Assembly: GCA_002633025.1 (NCBI GenBank)
Contig: NMRB01000104.1
Location: 260,522-324,521, forward strand
DNA from: Notospermus geniculatus
Taxonomy: Eukaryota; Nemertea; Pilidiophora; Heteronemertea; Lineidae
Reading direction: 5' to 3'
Length of the DNA stretch: 64,000 nt
Shown piece by piece: positions 23,557 to 34,645 of this stretch. Numbering within the stretch: position 1 is the stretch's first letter; the number at the start of each line of letters is the position of its first letter. The translations under genes and the position numbers were made by a program. The notes beneath the pieces are model-generated. The model saw only the letters and a list, made by a program, of their open reading frames with translations. It was not told where the DNA came from and ran no database searches.

Positions 23557-26283
23557 TGTGAGCAAAGAAAATAAGCTTAATACTATATTTTTCTTTGCAT
23601 TAGAACAAATGTTGTAATGCATAAACGTGGATGAAATAACGATACTACCATTACAGAAGCAGGCTGGGAGAACAATCTCGCACCTGTTAATTTGAACTTT
23701 TTCGTGGCTTTTTCTATCAACAGATGCAGCAAAGTGGAATGTTACAAGTGTTTACCATGGATACTATGGCAGACATCAGATCATTATCATATAGAGGAGA
23801 CACAACCATGCCAGAGTGGCTTCAGTCTCCAGTTACAACCCGAGTTTTTAGTGTGCGACACAATTCGAGGCGTCCCTCGCAAGCAGAGGTGGCACAATTA
23901 TTGTTTTCTTTCCCACTGCCTATTATATCCTCTTGCAACATGCAGTCAGGAAGTGACAATATAGTCTTGCAAACACATATATTTTTCAATACTTCAAATG
24001 TAAAGATTAAACATCGGAGGCAAGCGAAAGGCAAGACAGCTTCTACCAGAGAAAAAGTCCTTTTCCAATTATGCAGGAAGTCGAAGATGAGAAGAAGAAC
24101 AGGTCCGGAGGGGTCCAGATAGCAATGATTCCACTTCAGCTCCACGTCCTTGTACAAATATTCCAAGAAATTGTCTTCAGCACGCCTTGACCTTGTTTGA
24201 CAGCAACCTGGAATTTATCAAGAATGGGACCAAAGAATGTGGTCCATATGTTCCAGAGACTTGTGTCCTACATATAACAAAGAGACTGACAGGAAGTGAA
24301 TGCACCCGGCAGACGCACAGCCTGAGTTCGTTTCTTTTCAAGTCTGCCTAAGTTGCAGGTACATTTTTTGACAAGGCCATGCGTTATTGCATTAGGAACT
24401 CTGCCTACTAAGAATCTGATGGCCTCTGTCTCAAGTCAGTTTTTAAATAGTATGACGTGGGTGGAGGTAACCTGGTAGGTGCTTCATGAATGGCACTGAT
24501 GGATACGGAGTTTCTTATGAATGAAATCTAGATGTGTATGAATCATTTTGCAAAGAATGTTGGTTTTCATTGATAAGGTCAGACAGCACCTACGGATATT
24601 GAGAATTTTCAATTGACCCAGGAAAAGATGGATTTTATCGAGTCAGAAGTTGTACTCAAGCAATTCAAGAAGCTTGCTGTGGAAAGCAAACAAACAAATC
24701 ACAACCAATAGCCTACCATGTGAACCACTAAGGCGAAAAAGTGGATCATTCTTTAGAAACAGGATTTTAAGCAGCAGTCTTCAACTTTGACATAAATGGA
24801 TGGAAAGAACGTTACTTCGAGACATCATTTATTATCTAAAAAATGTTTTTCCAGAATCCTCATTTATACATTTTTCTTGTTCTTGTCAACTTCCTGGTTA
24901 AAGAAATTCTATTGAGTTATGATCTCATTTTGTCCTCAGCGGAATCAGTGGTCATCAGTTTTTTTCTCTCTGAAGAAATAAGAATATTACAAAGTAACTG
25001 GCCTGTATTTATTCCAGCACTGAACTCAGGATGGATACCCGGCTGCATGACATCCTTATTGACCTGTATCATATCCTTTGATGATAATATTCACATGTCA
25101 TGAAACTTCTGAGAAATTGCAATGGAAAAGACACGGACCAGGATAGACTACACTGAAAGTTACACCCAAGAAAACACCGGGGTGGAACGTTGAGAGGGAG
25201 GAGCATTTCACAGCACCAGGATGTTTGTTTTTCTGTCCTTCTGAATAATTTAGGGACAGGAATTGAAAATGTCCAATGCTCCATCATGCACATTCATTTC
25301 ATTCCTTTCATTTGGATTTAAAATTTTAATTTTAAATTTAGTATTCATCGACTTCTTCATACACAGTCACCGTTAGTTCCTAACCTATCATCAGCTACAT
25401 CGTCGTCCAATGCACCATTTTCACACCATATGTAAGAAGTTTTGCATCTTGCATCAGCTTCCATCACCAATCCATGCTACCTTAGCGTCCCAGAGCAGCA
25501 ACAGACTCCCATCTAACCTTGACAGCGCTCCAGACACCTCTACAATCGATCCAGCCCCCACTTGCCCTAGTTCTCATTCACGATAATTCTATGAATGGCT
25601 GCCGCTTGGTCTGACATGCTGTTGGCCGACACCCGCTCCTGTCAACAAATGTCTGATGTACATTCAAATGAGTTTCGGTTTATATTCATATAAGTCATAT
25701 CTTTGAATGGTCTGAAGCTCATTACTCAATAATAAGGGTATGAGCTGTGTGTGCCATATGGTTTGATAACTATAGTTTGACACTGTGTGCGCTGGTCCAG
25801 CAACTGTGGCAGTCTTTGAACCCACAGCAAAGTTCACGGTTCATATTGCATGATGTTTGAAATCACAGAAGGCACCACAACCCTGATGCTTTCAACAGAC
25901 GATATGAACGAGGAATGTGTTATCCACTTCTCATTCCTAAGACAATCCAATGGAGCTCAAAGACCCAACCCAAATCAAATGGTTGATGTCTAGACGGGAT
26001 GGAACTCTGAAGAATACCACCAACCCTGGTGGAAAAGAGAGGAACCATGCAACATCTGCAGCAGACAGACGACCCAGCTACTCTGTACTTGAATGACCTC
26101 CAGCCAAAAAATAAAAAAATGCCACTGATGACGCTCAGCCGTGCCAAAGTTTATTGCAGCGATGAATGTATACCTTTAGTACTTTTGATGTCATGCCAAG
26201 TTGGTTGCTAAACTAGCAACTAGGGGATGAAACCACTATAGGCCTACTATACTAGCACCTAGGGCTAGGGCTCTAATGCAGTT

Positions 26284-26340
26284 GTGGCTGGTGTGCATGG
26301 AAATTATACTGGTGTAATTTCCATGCAAACCAGCAGCCAC
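26284..26340. repeat. imperfect hairpin GTGGCTG...CAGCCAC (copy A)
   Basis: Arms GTGGCTGGTGTGCATGGAAA and the reverse complement of GTGGCTGCTGGTTTGCATGG pair with a small bulge around a short loop. The equivalent in copy B is 38207-38263. A solitary arm word occurs at 13425-13441. MITE-like. Confidence 0.7.
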
Positions 26341-26991
26341 ACTTATTTTTCCATTATTAAAAATGTCAGGTGGTATTATGATAATGCTTTGATCAGGACT
26401 GTGAACAAGAGACCTGTTTGCCAGAATATCTCAACTGCGTAGCCCATGTACATGCTATGGAAAATTGTCACGAGTAGTACCCGCCCAGATATGCAGATAT
26501 GAACATCTCCAATTCAACCTGGGAAACGGCATTCAATGAAAACAGATCGAACAGGGAACCTATTTCTCTACTTATTATCTTCTGCAAGATTTTGTATTCT
26601 GTAAAAAAACAATTCAAAGAAGAAACTATGCAGGCCAGCTGACAAGGTCTTTGACAAACTGGTTCATGGGTGCACTGTGAAGTTGGTTGTACGACTGCAA
26701 ATCACAAGAGGGTCAGACTGATTGAGGGCCCCAAAGGTCACTAAGAAATAAAATCTAATGACAACATACGCACAACCATGGACCAATGACAAACAGTTTC
26801 AAGGATACATTAAATTTGGCGGGAATTACTTCAAAAATAGAACTGGCATCAAAATCATGCCACCCACAATGGCAACAATATCGTTGCAGATCACAATAAT
26901 TCTGGCGGGAGAAATACAAAACATAATAGGGTGCCTGAGGACTCTTTCAAGGTCACCTCACATGCAAGTAGATGAAAACAACTGCAGTGTT

Positions 26992-27640
26992 CTACAGTGG
27001 CCAATATGGGATATGTGATTTTTTTTTACATTTTTTTTCTTCAGTTTTCCTTTTCACTTTTTCAAGATGATATTTTTCCGAGGAAATAATTTTTTTCCCC
27101 GATATTACATTATTTTCTCCGTGAAAACTTGTAATTTTTTTTCGCGAGAACAAATTGTTTTTTTTCTCGCTGAAATACATTTTTTCCACGGAAATAACTT
27201 ATATTCCTCCACGGAAGTATATAATTTTTTCACCAGAAATTATTTTTTTCCACGGAAATAAATTATTTTTTCGGGAAGGTAATTACATATAATTATTTTC
27301 CAGGGAAATAAATTCTTATTTTTCTCCGGGGGTACGGTGGTTCACAAGGAATATGTTATTTTGTTTTTCAAAAAATTATTTTTTCCGCGGAAATAAATAT
27401 CTGTTTTACTTATTTCTTTAATTATTTATTTTTACTTCATTAATTTCTTTAATCATATTTTTTACGCCGAACTGTAAAATGTTTTTTCGCAAAAAAGAAT
27501 GTTTTTTTTCTACAGAATTGAATTATATATAACCTGCCACCTTTACTGCCAGTGGGGCTAATCCAGGGATGGCCTAAGATCAGTATTTTTGGTGTCTTGT
27601 AAGCCGAAAACAGCTGGCCATTGTATGAAATGGATGACAC

Positions 27641-27671
<31 letters not shown>

Positions 27672-28042
27672 CAATTTTCCCAAGGAAATAAATCATATTC
27701 TCCACGGAAATAAAGTATTTGTCTCTGCGGAAATAAATTTTCCACGGAAATGTTACGGTACATAAAACATTTTTTCTACGGAAATTATTATTTTTCCGCG
27801 AAAATAAACTGTTCTTTTCCGCAAAAATAAAATTTTTATGTAATTTTTTTTCACGAAATCTTTCTCCGGGAAAATATTTAATTTTCTCAGCGGAAATAAT
27901 ATATTTTTTTCCGCGAAAATAAATTGTGTTTTTCGGCGACGGAAATAAATCATTTATCTCCGCGGAAATAAATTATTTTAACGCAAGCAATAAATAAGCG
28001 AAAAAGTGAAAAAAAATCGCATATCCCTTATGGGTCACCTAG
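26992..28042. mobile_element. inverted-repeat element filled with a TTCCGCGGAA array (copy A)
   Basis: The left end is CTACAGTGGCCAATATGGGA followed by TATGTGATTTTTTTT. The right end, read on the minus strand, is CTAGGTGACCCATAAGGGAT followed by ATGCGATTTTTTTTCAC. Inside, both ends share CACTTTTT blocks. Between them lies about 0.9 kb of CCGCGG-core array. Inside it is an (AAAT)n run at 27642-27671 and an apparently array-free piece (about 27520-27640). The left terminus is homologous to the sequences at 708 and 1220. It encodes nothing and is a non-autonomous inverted-repeat element. Copy B has a much shorter version (38946-39344). Confidence 0.75.
27642..27671 (+). repeat. (AAAT)n microsatellite
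   Basis: Seven perfect or near-perfect AAAT units lie within the array element of copy A. They are absent from copy B. Confidence 0.95.
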
Positions 28043-28900
28043 ATCACTGATTCGTCTTTACTTTTCTGAGTGCACAGAGGTTGCTGGTTTAATCCTTCAC
28101 CGGTCAGTGAACCTGATTCCTGAATCAATGTTGTCCACCTGTTAGTGTCACCGTTCTCAACATCTGACCTGACCCAAGGGCACACAAGTAGCAATGTTTC
28201 AATGGACGATGATGAGGGCGTATGAACAATTTTGGACTAATGAGACTGGAAAACAGCTGGGAGTGCCTACTCCAGCCAGTTGAAAGTATCAAATTTCCCC
28301 CTTTCGAACAAAGGCTGACCGTGTTCAGGTCATCAATAATCGATCCCTATCTTGTGGATGAGGAAGAACTCAGGAGTAGGAGGGGATATTTGGTGCAATA
28401 ATTTTACACACAGTAAGGGCAAAATGTATTCGATGTTTGAAATGTTACAAGTAGATTATTTGACAATTCATTTTTAGAACATTTTACGCTATAGGGGTTT
28501 TACGGAGAAAATCATCGTCTAAAGGACATGTGACCTCTGAATCACCATTGGTCATACAATCTCAGCAGTAATTATCTGGCTTAATTAATTGCACCCATTC
28601 ACCTTCAATCATTAGTGATATATTGCTTGTTTCATTGACTAAATATCTGATATCACACAACACAGGATAGATTTCTTGGAAATGGACCCGACTCTCTTGA
28701 CGGTGACAAAGCACACCTTTGTGTGACCAGTCATTCCTGTTCTGGTCCATGCTTTGCTGTATTGATAAATCTCACCTCTACATGCCCTACCTGTATAAAG
28801 CCAATAGTAAACTCAAGTTGAGAGGAGATCATCATAATCTGCAGACATGTCCGTCTGTGTTCTTTCTGAAGGATTCGTTCATTAGGTGCAGGTATTCTAC

Positions 28901-28991
28901 AGGGTGGGCAGAGAAAGTGTCCCTCGAACAATAGCATTTCTATTGTTTCTCTATTGTTCGAGGGACTAACACTTTCTCTGGCCCACCCTGT
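28901..28991. mobile_element. CAGGGTGGGC foldback element (copy A)
   Basis: About 35-bp arms beginning CAGGGTGGGCAGAGAAAGTG are complementary to the end ...CACTTTCTCTGGCCCACCCTG with two or three mismatches, around a ~16-nt loop. A diverged family member is at 10770-10856. The counterpart in copy B starts at 40202. Confidence 0.85.
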
Positions 28992-29362
28992 GGCATTATC
29001 TTGACTGGGATGACTGTCATTGCCAGGATCAGCCTATCAACGACAATCCTGACATATTAATGGGGTGAAAATGGCACGAAGCTGTGTCTTCCAATCTATA
29101 CATCGCATCTGTTCCCCATTCCCAACATCCTGTGACCGTGTGGGGGCGGAAACAGTGGACGCAGTGACCACCAACACATCATACAATCATTCATTAAGCG
29201 TGTGTCCATCCTGGCGTCCAACATTGTCGCATAATGCTTTCGTAAACATCTGCTTAATTTTTGCATCAGATTTCCGGATATCATGGGGAGCGAAGGAAGT
29301 TCATCTCTGATGAAGTTCAAGCAGGTCATCAACTGAGTGGTATGCATAGAGATTGCTCTGAC

Positions 29363-29400
29363 CAAAAATAGATAAAGACCGTTGTCTTTATCTATTTTTG
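29363..29400. repeat. 17-bp perfect hairpin, 4-nt loop (copy A)
   Basis: Arms CAAAAATAGATAAAGAC and its exact complement enclose CGTT. The same hairpin is conserved in copy B at 40732-40769. Confidence 0.9.
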
Positions 29401-30955
29401 CTCTGACCCATAGTGGTGGAACCTAAAACAAAAGATGTAGTGTTCAACGAAATTGCACCTGTAGTACACTGCTTCTTCAGAATTGGGTTCTTCCGCTAAT
29501 TTTGCAATTTTCTCCAAGGAAAACAATAAAAAAAACAGGTGTAACATGTTGATCAGCTCAGAATACGACGGTAAAAATTATCTGCTCCACAAATCAGTTG
29601 TTTGCCACCCCGGGAATCACAAAAGAGGTATGATTAGCCGAATATGACATCATACATGTATTTCCGCAATGGCCTTGAATGGACATTGACAACATGGCGC
29701 CCTAAGTCCTGCTATCTAATGAGATGTAGGGCTCGGCGGAAAATTGCAAAAAAGAACCAATTGTGTGGCATTAATAATTGCCCGTCCTTGAACAGGCGGC
29801 AATATCATTCAAAAGATTTCTATAGCATGCATTCGCTTCGAAAAGAAAATTAATAAAACTGAGATTTATATTTTTTTATTTGGTACTGCATGACTCATAA
29901 TTGCATCAAAATTATATCATTCCTTTCTAGAGGATTTGATGAGGTTGTGCCTCATTCACACTGCACAGGCATAATAATACCCAGGGGCATTTTCTTTGAA
30001 GCCATGCACCTGGGACTATGTTGGCAGGAAAGAGGAATATTGATAATATAATAGGCGTTATATTCCCAATCAGAGAGGATCACCGTTCAATGCACTTCGC
30101 AAATTAAAGTATTTTCTGAAGCACCTCTAGAAACAGAGGCAGAACTAAATACAACTTATTCCACAGATTTAAGCTTCTGAGTTTTATGATTTTACCACTT
30201 TCAACCATACATACCTTGGAGGAATTATATTGAATTCCTCCAAAATGTAACCAACACTGAATTTGTCAACAAATAATGCCCAATTCAGATTATCCCATAA
30301 TGAAGTGAGTATAGGCCTAGTCACAAAAACTCCCTAACCATGTCAATGCTTCACAAGTGCCAGACCATGAAAAAATCATCATTGTAATGTTAAACAAATT
30401 GATATTTTTGAAATCTAAACCATGACCACAAAATCAATGCCAGACTGTCCATGAAAAAATCAAAATACATTGTACAGGTGTTAATAGAGCTGATATGCTT
30501 AAATTACGAATCAGAAGTGGAGATCAGCTTTGCACACTTGTTGTTAATGTTCAGCTGACTTTAGGGTCAATCACCGGCAGATCAAACACCCCAGAACTCT
30601 CTGAATGCTTACAGTATCGTTGGGTTCATCATAAGAAGGTGCCAATAAAAAACATAGAAACTAACCAAAAGTTGAATTGATCAGAATTTGTCAACCTAGA
30701 TAACACAGTAACTTGAAAGATTGTCACTGGTCATAAGAAATAATACTTATGACTTGGAGTCTTGAAACACCCTGAGCTCCGAGACTGAGAATACATAAAA
30801 TAAAGACATGAAATATCGTGTGGATAATGAGGGAGTGGTATTGACCACACCCTCCTTCCAAGAATCGACAGATGTAACCACAACAGTAGCATGTCGACTG
30901 TAGGCGTAGAGCGATTTAACTCATCGAAGGATGGTACACACATTTCAGTATATAA

Positions 30956-31128
30956 TAATAATAAATTATTATTTCTATAGCGCCGCTTTAAAGTGAATTG
31001 TCAGCGGCGCTTTACAAAGAAAGCTATAGAGTATAAAGAAATAATTTTATGATAAGACAATTATATGAATAAGAGAAATGGAATAAAACAATGGGTGATC
31101 AAGTAAAACATTGTTTAAAAAGATATAA
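30956..31128. mobile_element. 173-bp insertion with TATAA target duplication, copy A only
   Basis: The insert starts TAATAATAAATTATTATTTC and contains the internal palindrome AGCGCCGCT...AGCGGCGCT, then ...AAAAAGATATAA. TATAA occurs at both borders (30951-30955 and 31124-31128). Copy B has the unoccupied site GTATAAACAAG near 42697-42707. The TAATAAT start and GCGCTTTACAA word resemble common marine-invertebrate dispersed repeats. It is non-coding. Confidence 0.75.
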
Positions 31129-32540
31129 ACAAGAGGTTCAAGTGCCTGGCACTCAGCTGATGGTGAATGGTGCAAATTTCTCGTTCATTAAAAAAAGTAT
31201 GTAAAATCTTGCTAATTTTTCATCTTAGCTCATTGTTTCCAGAAGTTAGCAAGGACTTACTTAGCCTTCCTGAACAAATTCTACAAGATATGAAGGGACC
31301 ATATCCCTCGTTAACGGGAAAATAACTGACCTAAAAAAAGTCATTGCAAAAAGAAGGCAGGTCTGCACTCCACACCAACCATCATCCATATTGGCAAAAA
31401 AGAAACCATTGGCAAAAAAGGAAACCATTGCACGCTGCCAGCAGTCAGTGTGTCGGATATCCTTTATTATGCCAAATATGAAACCTTAACTTGTAATCAG
31501 ATCGGCCAGACCGCCCCAATCAATTGATTTGCGGATGTCGTTCTGACAGAAATTGGAGAAAGTGTGCCAAAATCTATTTCTCAGTGACTAGTAACCTAGT
31601 TTTGTGTAGGAGTGGATTCACCTGCAACTGCCTAGACCATCAACAATGACAGATTAATCTCCTCATCTTCCGAAGTGTTATGATTGATCTTCACAATGCC
31701 CCCCCCCACCCGCGGTCAAATTTCCGAGTTCAACAAGTGGAACAAATCATGATGGCACGTCCTTCAACAGCATCATGATGAAACAGGATCATCTAATGAT
31801 GCACCAATGATCTTACAGGTTTTTCTCTTCATAAGTAATGATGCTTCACTTATGCCACAAAACCAGGACTATGAGCCTTCTCCCTGCAGATTAAGTTGAT
31901 TTGTGCATAATATTTATGGATGCTGACTTCAAATAATTGAAAATAATTCCCAGACTTGTAAATCACCATATATTCCAATACTCATTATACAAATGTATGA
32001 ACCAGATGTGAAATATGAGCATATGGTGTTGGAAAATGTGAGAATAACAACATAAATGAGGCTCACTTGCGTGGCAGATGTCACTTGGGAACAAGTGCAA
32101 ACACATAAAGTAAAATTCAAGAGCAGGGTAATTGCTCCATATTTCAAGAGTGGACTAGACACGTATCAGGTTTCCCAATCACAGGTTGGTTAGACAGATT
32201 TTTACTCATCAGATATCTGTCATGATGTGCCGCCGGTGGCACCTGTCAGAGAGATCGATTTTTCACTGAAAATATTTTTGGTAGCATGGCCAAATCTCTT
32301 TATCTGCATGGTAGCTACATTTTTCTCTCTGAAATATAGAGTTCCCAAGCAATGAAACAGCATGATAATACCACAGCAAGGGTAAGGGCAGGACAAGAGA
32401 CAAAATGTACAGTACAGTACATAACATGGAACAGACACTGAGTTGTTTCTAGAAAGGAAGAGAATTGTTTTCCGACCCTTGTTGGCAATAAAGTCCCTCA
32501 TTAGGATTGGATCATGGAATAAAAAAAGAGAGACAATGTT

Positions 32541-32748
32541 ACTCATTCAGCCTACTGCTGAAGGTAAAATGACAGCAGAAACTTCGACTACAGAGGAGAG
32601 ACAGTCACTCATTTAGCCTTCATATTGCTGAAAGTGAAAAGACAGCAGAAACTTCGACTACTACCGAGGAGAGCCAGTCACTGACTCATTTAGCCTCATA
32701 TTGCCGATGAAATGACAGCAGAAACTTCGACTACAGAGGAGAGCCAAC
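32541..32748 (+). repeat. three ~65-75 bp tandem units with coding-like phase (copy A)
   Basis: Each unit carries GACAGCAGAAACTTCGACTA followed by a GAGGAGAG word. In the plus strand this reads T-A-E-T-S-T-T-E-E in each unit, but stops separate the units. From 32712 one frame stays open to TGA at 32841, and the same phase is then open from 32844 to 33104. Copy B (44113-44320) has a 4-bp insertion near 44503 that breaks this phase. It may be a decayed Ser/Thr-rich exon or simply a minisatellite. Confidence 0.5.
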
Positions 32749-33312
32749 CTTCTGTTTGGGAAGTGAAAACTGAAAACAATGCCACAGATTTTGAAGAGAG
32801 TCAGTCCATCTTGCTGCCAGTACATCCACTCATGTCACTCTGAAATCGACTGCCGAAATATCAGAAAATCCCAAATCGTGTCGTGTTAGTCCTTTGTTCA
32901 ACAACACTCAAATATCCTTGCTCTTCCTTATGTTCTCAAACCCTCCTGGGCCATTTTCATTTTCGAAATGGTCTGATCACAAGTATGCGATGGAAATGTA
33001 TAGGGCATATTGCATCAGCCATCATGAACCCAGAGCGTGAAACATTTATCTTCTCTGTCAAAGCAACAGGTGACAACAAACCATCATTACTTTTGACGGG
33101 ATGATGTTTAGTTTCTGATACAGAGATTTCTGAGGAGAATTCCTACCAATGTTGCACGAGACCATTAAACAGTGGGTCCAGTATTCTCAGCAATGTTTTA
33201 TTGAGATTTTCCCAGAGTGTATTTTTGGGGCTTATTTCACTGGATATAAAAGAATTTTAAACATGTATTTTGTAAAGATTTTGACAGAACGTTATGTATA
33301 CAATAGATACCT

Positions 33313-33559
33313 CTATACATTTGCCAAGATACACGATAGCACAAAATTGACACACAAAATGATAATAAGCAAGAAGTCAATCTCCAGAATTCACGAATTT
33401 TCGACCCCAACCGGGGTCTTTTTCAAGTGGAACTTTACAATCTGCTCTAGAGTTTCAGAGTTTCAGATTGTAAAGTTCCACTTGAAAAAGACCCCGGTTG
33501 GGGTCGAAAATTCGTGAATTCTGGAGATTGACTTCTTGCTTATTATCTATACATTTGCC
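33313..33559. mobile_element. 84-bp-arm perfect hairpin insertion with 13-bp direct repeats, copy A only
   Basis: CTATACATTTGCC occurs at 33313-33325 and again at 33547-33559. Between them lie a 35-nt non-palindromic spacer (33326-33360) and two 84-bp arms (33361-33444 and 33464-33547). The arms are exact reverse complements around a 19-nt loop. The first base of the second direct repeat is also the last base of the right arm. Copy B has the empty site CTCTACATTTGCCCCTTG near 44891-44908. The insert has no open frame of interest. Confidence 0.9.
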
Positions 33560-34586
33560 CCTTGACTGTAAGCAAATGAACAAAGCTTGAGAGATAATAC
33601 AAGTTACAACCATGGCTAGTTTGGGGCAATGGTATCCTGCTGATAATGCACCATTGCGGGTAATATCAATGAGTGATCTGATCCCAAAGCCATCTATCAA
33701 GGTTGGATGCCCACCTGAATAATTCAATGTCCTGATTTTAGGAACATCCTGATGGCTTAGTTGATTAATCTTGAAACAAGGGTATTGAAACAATGTGCTT
33801 TTGCATCTGAATGAGCTGAAATTCAAGGTCTAATGCATTATGCAGATTGATACTTACTTCAATAATGGTAATACACATTATGACATCATTGTGGTACAGA
33901 ACTGACAAATGTATTCTGAAAGCAAAAAGCGGTGAAAGCATTTGGCACTGAGTCAAAAACCAGATGTCATGATGATTATGCAAGATAATCCAAGTCCCTG
34001 ATAGCATTGATGATCACTGCATCAAAACAATGCACTTCTGACGACGTACAGAAACATGTATAAATTTGTCCCCCACATGCTGATCATGGGGTCTGTGAAA
34101 CAAAGTCACCAGATCATATGCCCATGTAATAATTATATCCCAAACAAAATTCACCTTTGGCGCTTTGATAAGATTTTGTCACTCTAATGAATCACCCTGG
34201 CTTATATCATGTAGGCCTATCTACGAGCCTTTAATAGTACAATGCTAGTATTATTATGAAAGACCAGCTGACGTGACAGGCAGTGCCAACTGGCCTTTTG
34301 TGTCATTTGGACAACTTCTGAACTTATATATATGCCTAAAAATACCCCAGCGGGACATTCCCACTCGTCAATGGACTTGACGTCAACCAGATTTAGATAA
34401 CGGCAAGTCATTAAATAAATGTAAGTTTGTTTGTAAGGGATTAGCATTCCTGGCATTTGTGGCCTGATCGTGTGTGACTTGCGATTTACCTAAGCTTGAA
34501 TTTGACCTTCATGATGTGATGTAACAATTCAAACTGCGTATTAAGTCAGAAATGCTAGTAAACATAAAGTCAGCAATGATAATGTA

Positions 34587-34645
34587 GTAAACATAGAGTC
34601 GTCTCCCAAAACTTCGCGAGTTTTTGGAGACGACTTTATGTTTAC
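34587..34645. repeat. 20-bp-arm hairpin GTAAACATA...TATGTTTAC (copy A)
   Basis: The arms GTAAACATAGAGTCGTCTCC and GGAGACGACTTTATGTTTAC pair with one mismatch. The inner AAAA/TTTT also pairs around CTTCGCGAG. It is conserved in copy B (45943-46007). It lies 42 bp before the duplication junction. Confidence 0.85.

Noticed and set aside
27642-27671. poly(A)-like retroposon tail
   Set aside because: The (AAAT)n run has no adjoining SINE or LINE sequence or target duplication and lies within an array element.
31929-32546. minus-strand frames conserved identically in both large copies
   Set aside because: Identity follows from the duplication itself and is seen in non-coding DNA nearby, so it does not indicate selection on protein.
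33149-33826. plus and minus frames across the 84-bp hairpin
   Set aside because: They are extended by the hairpin insertion and are antisense mirror images of each other.
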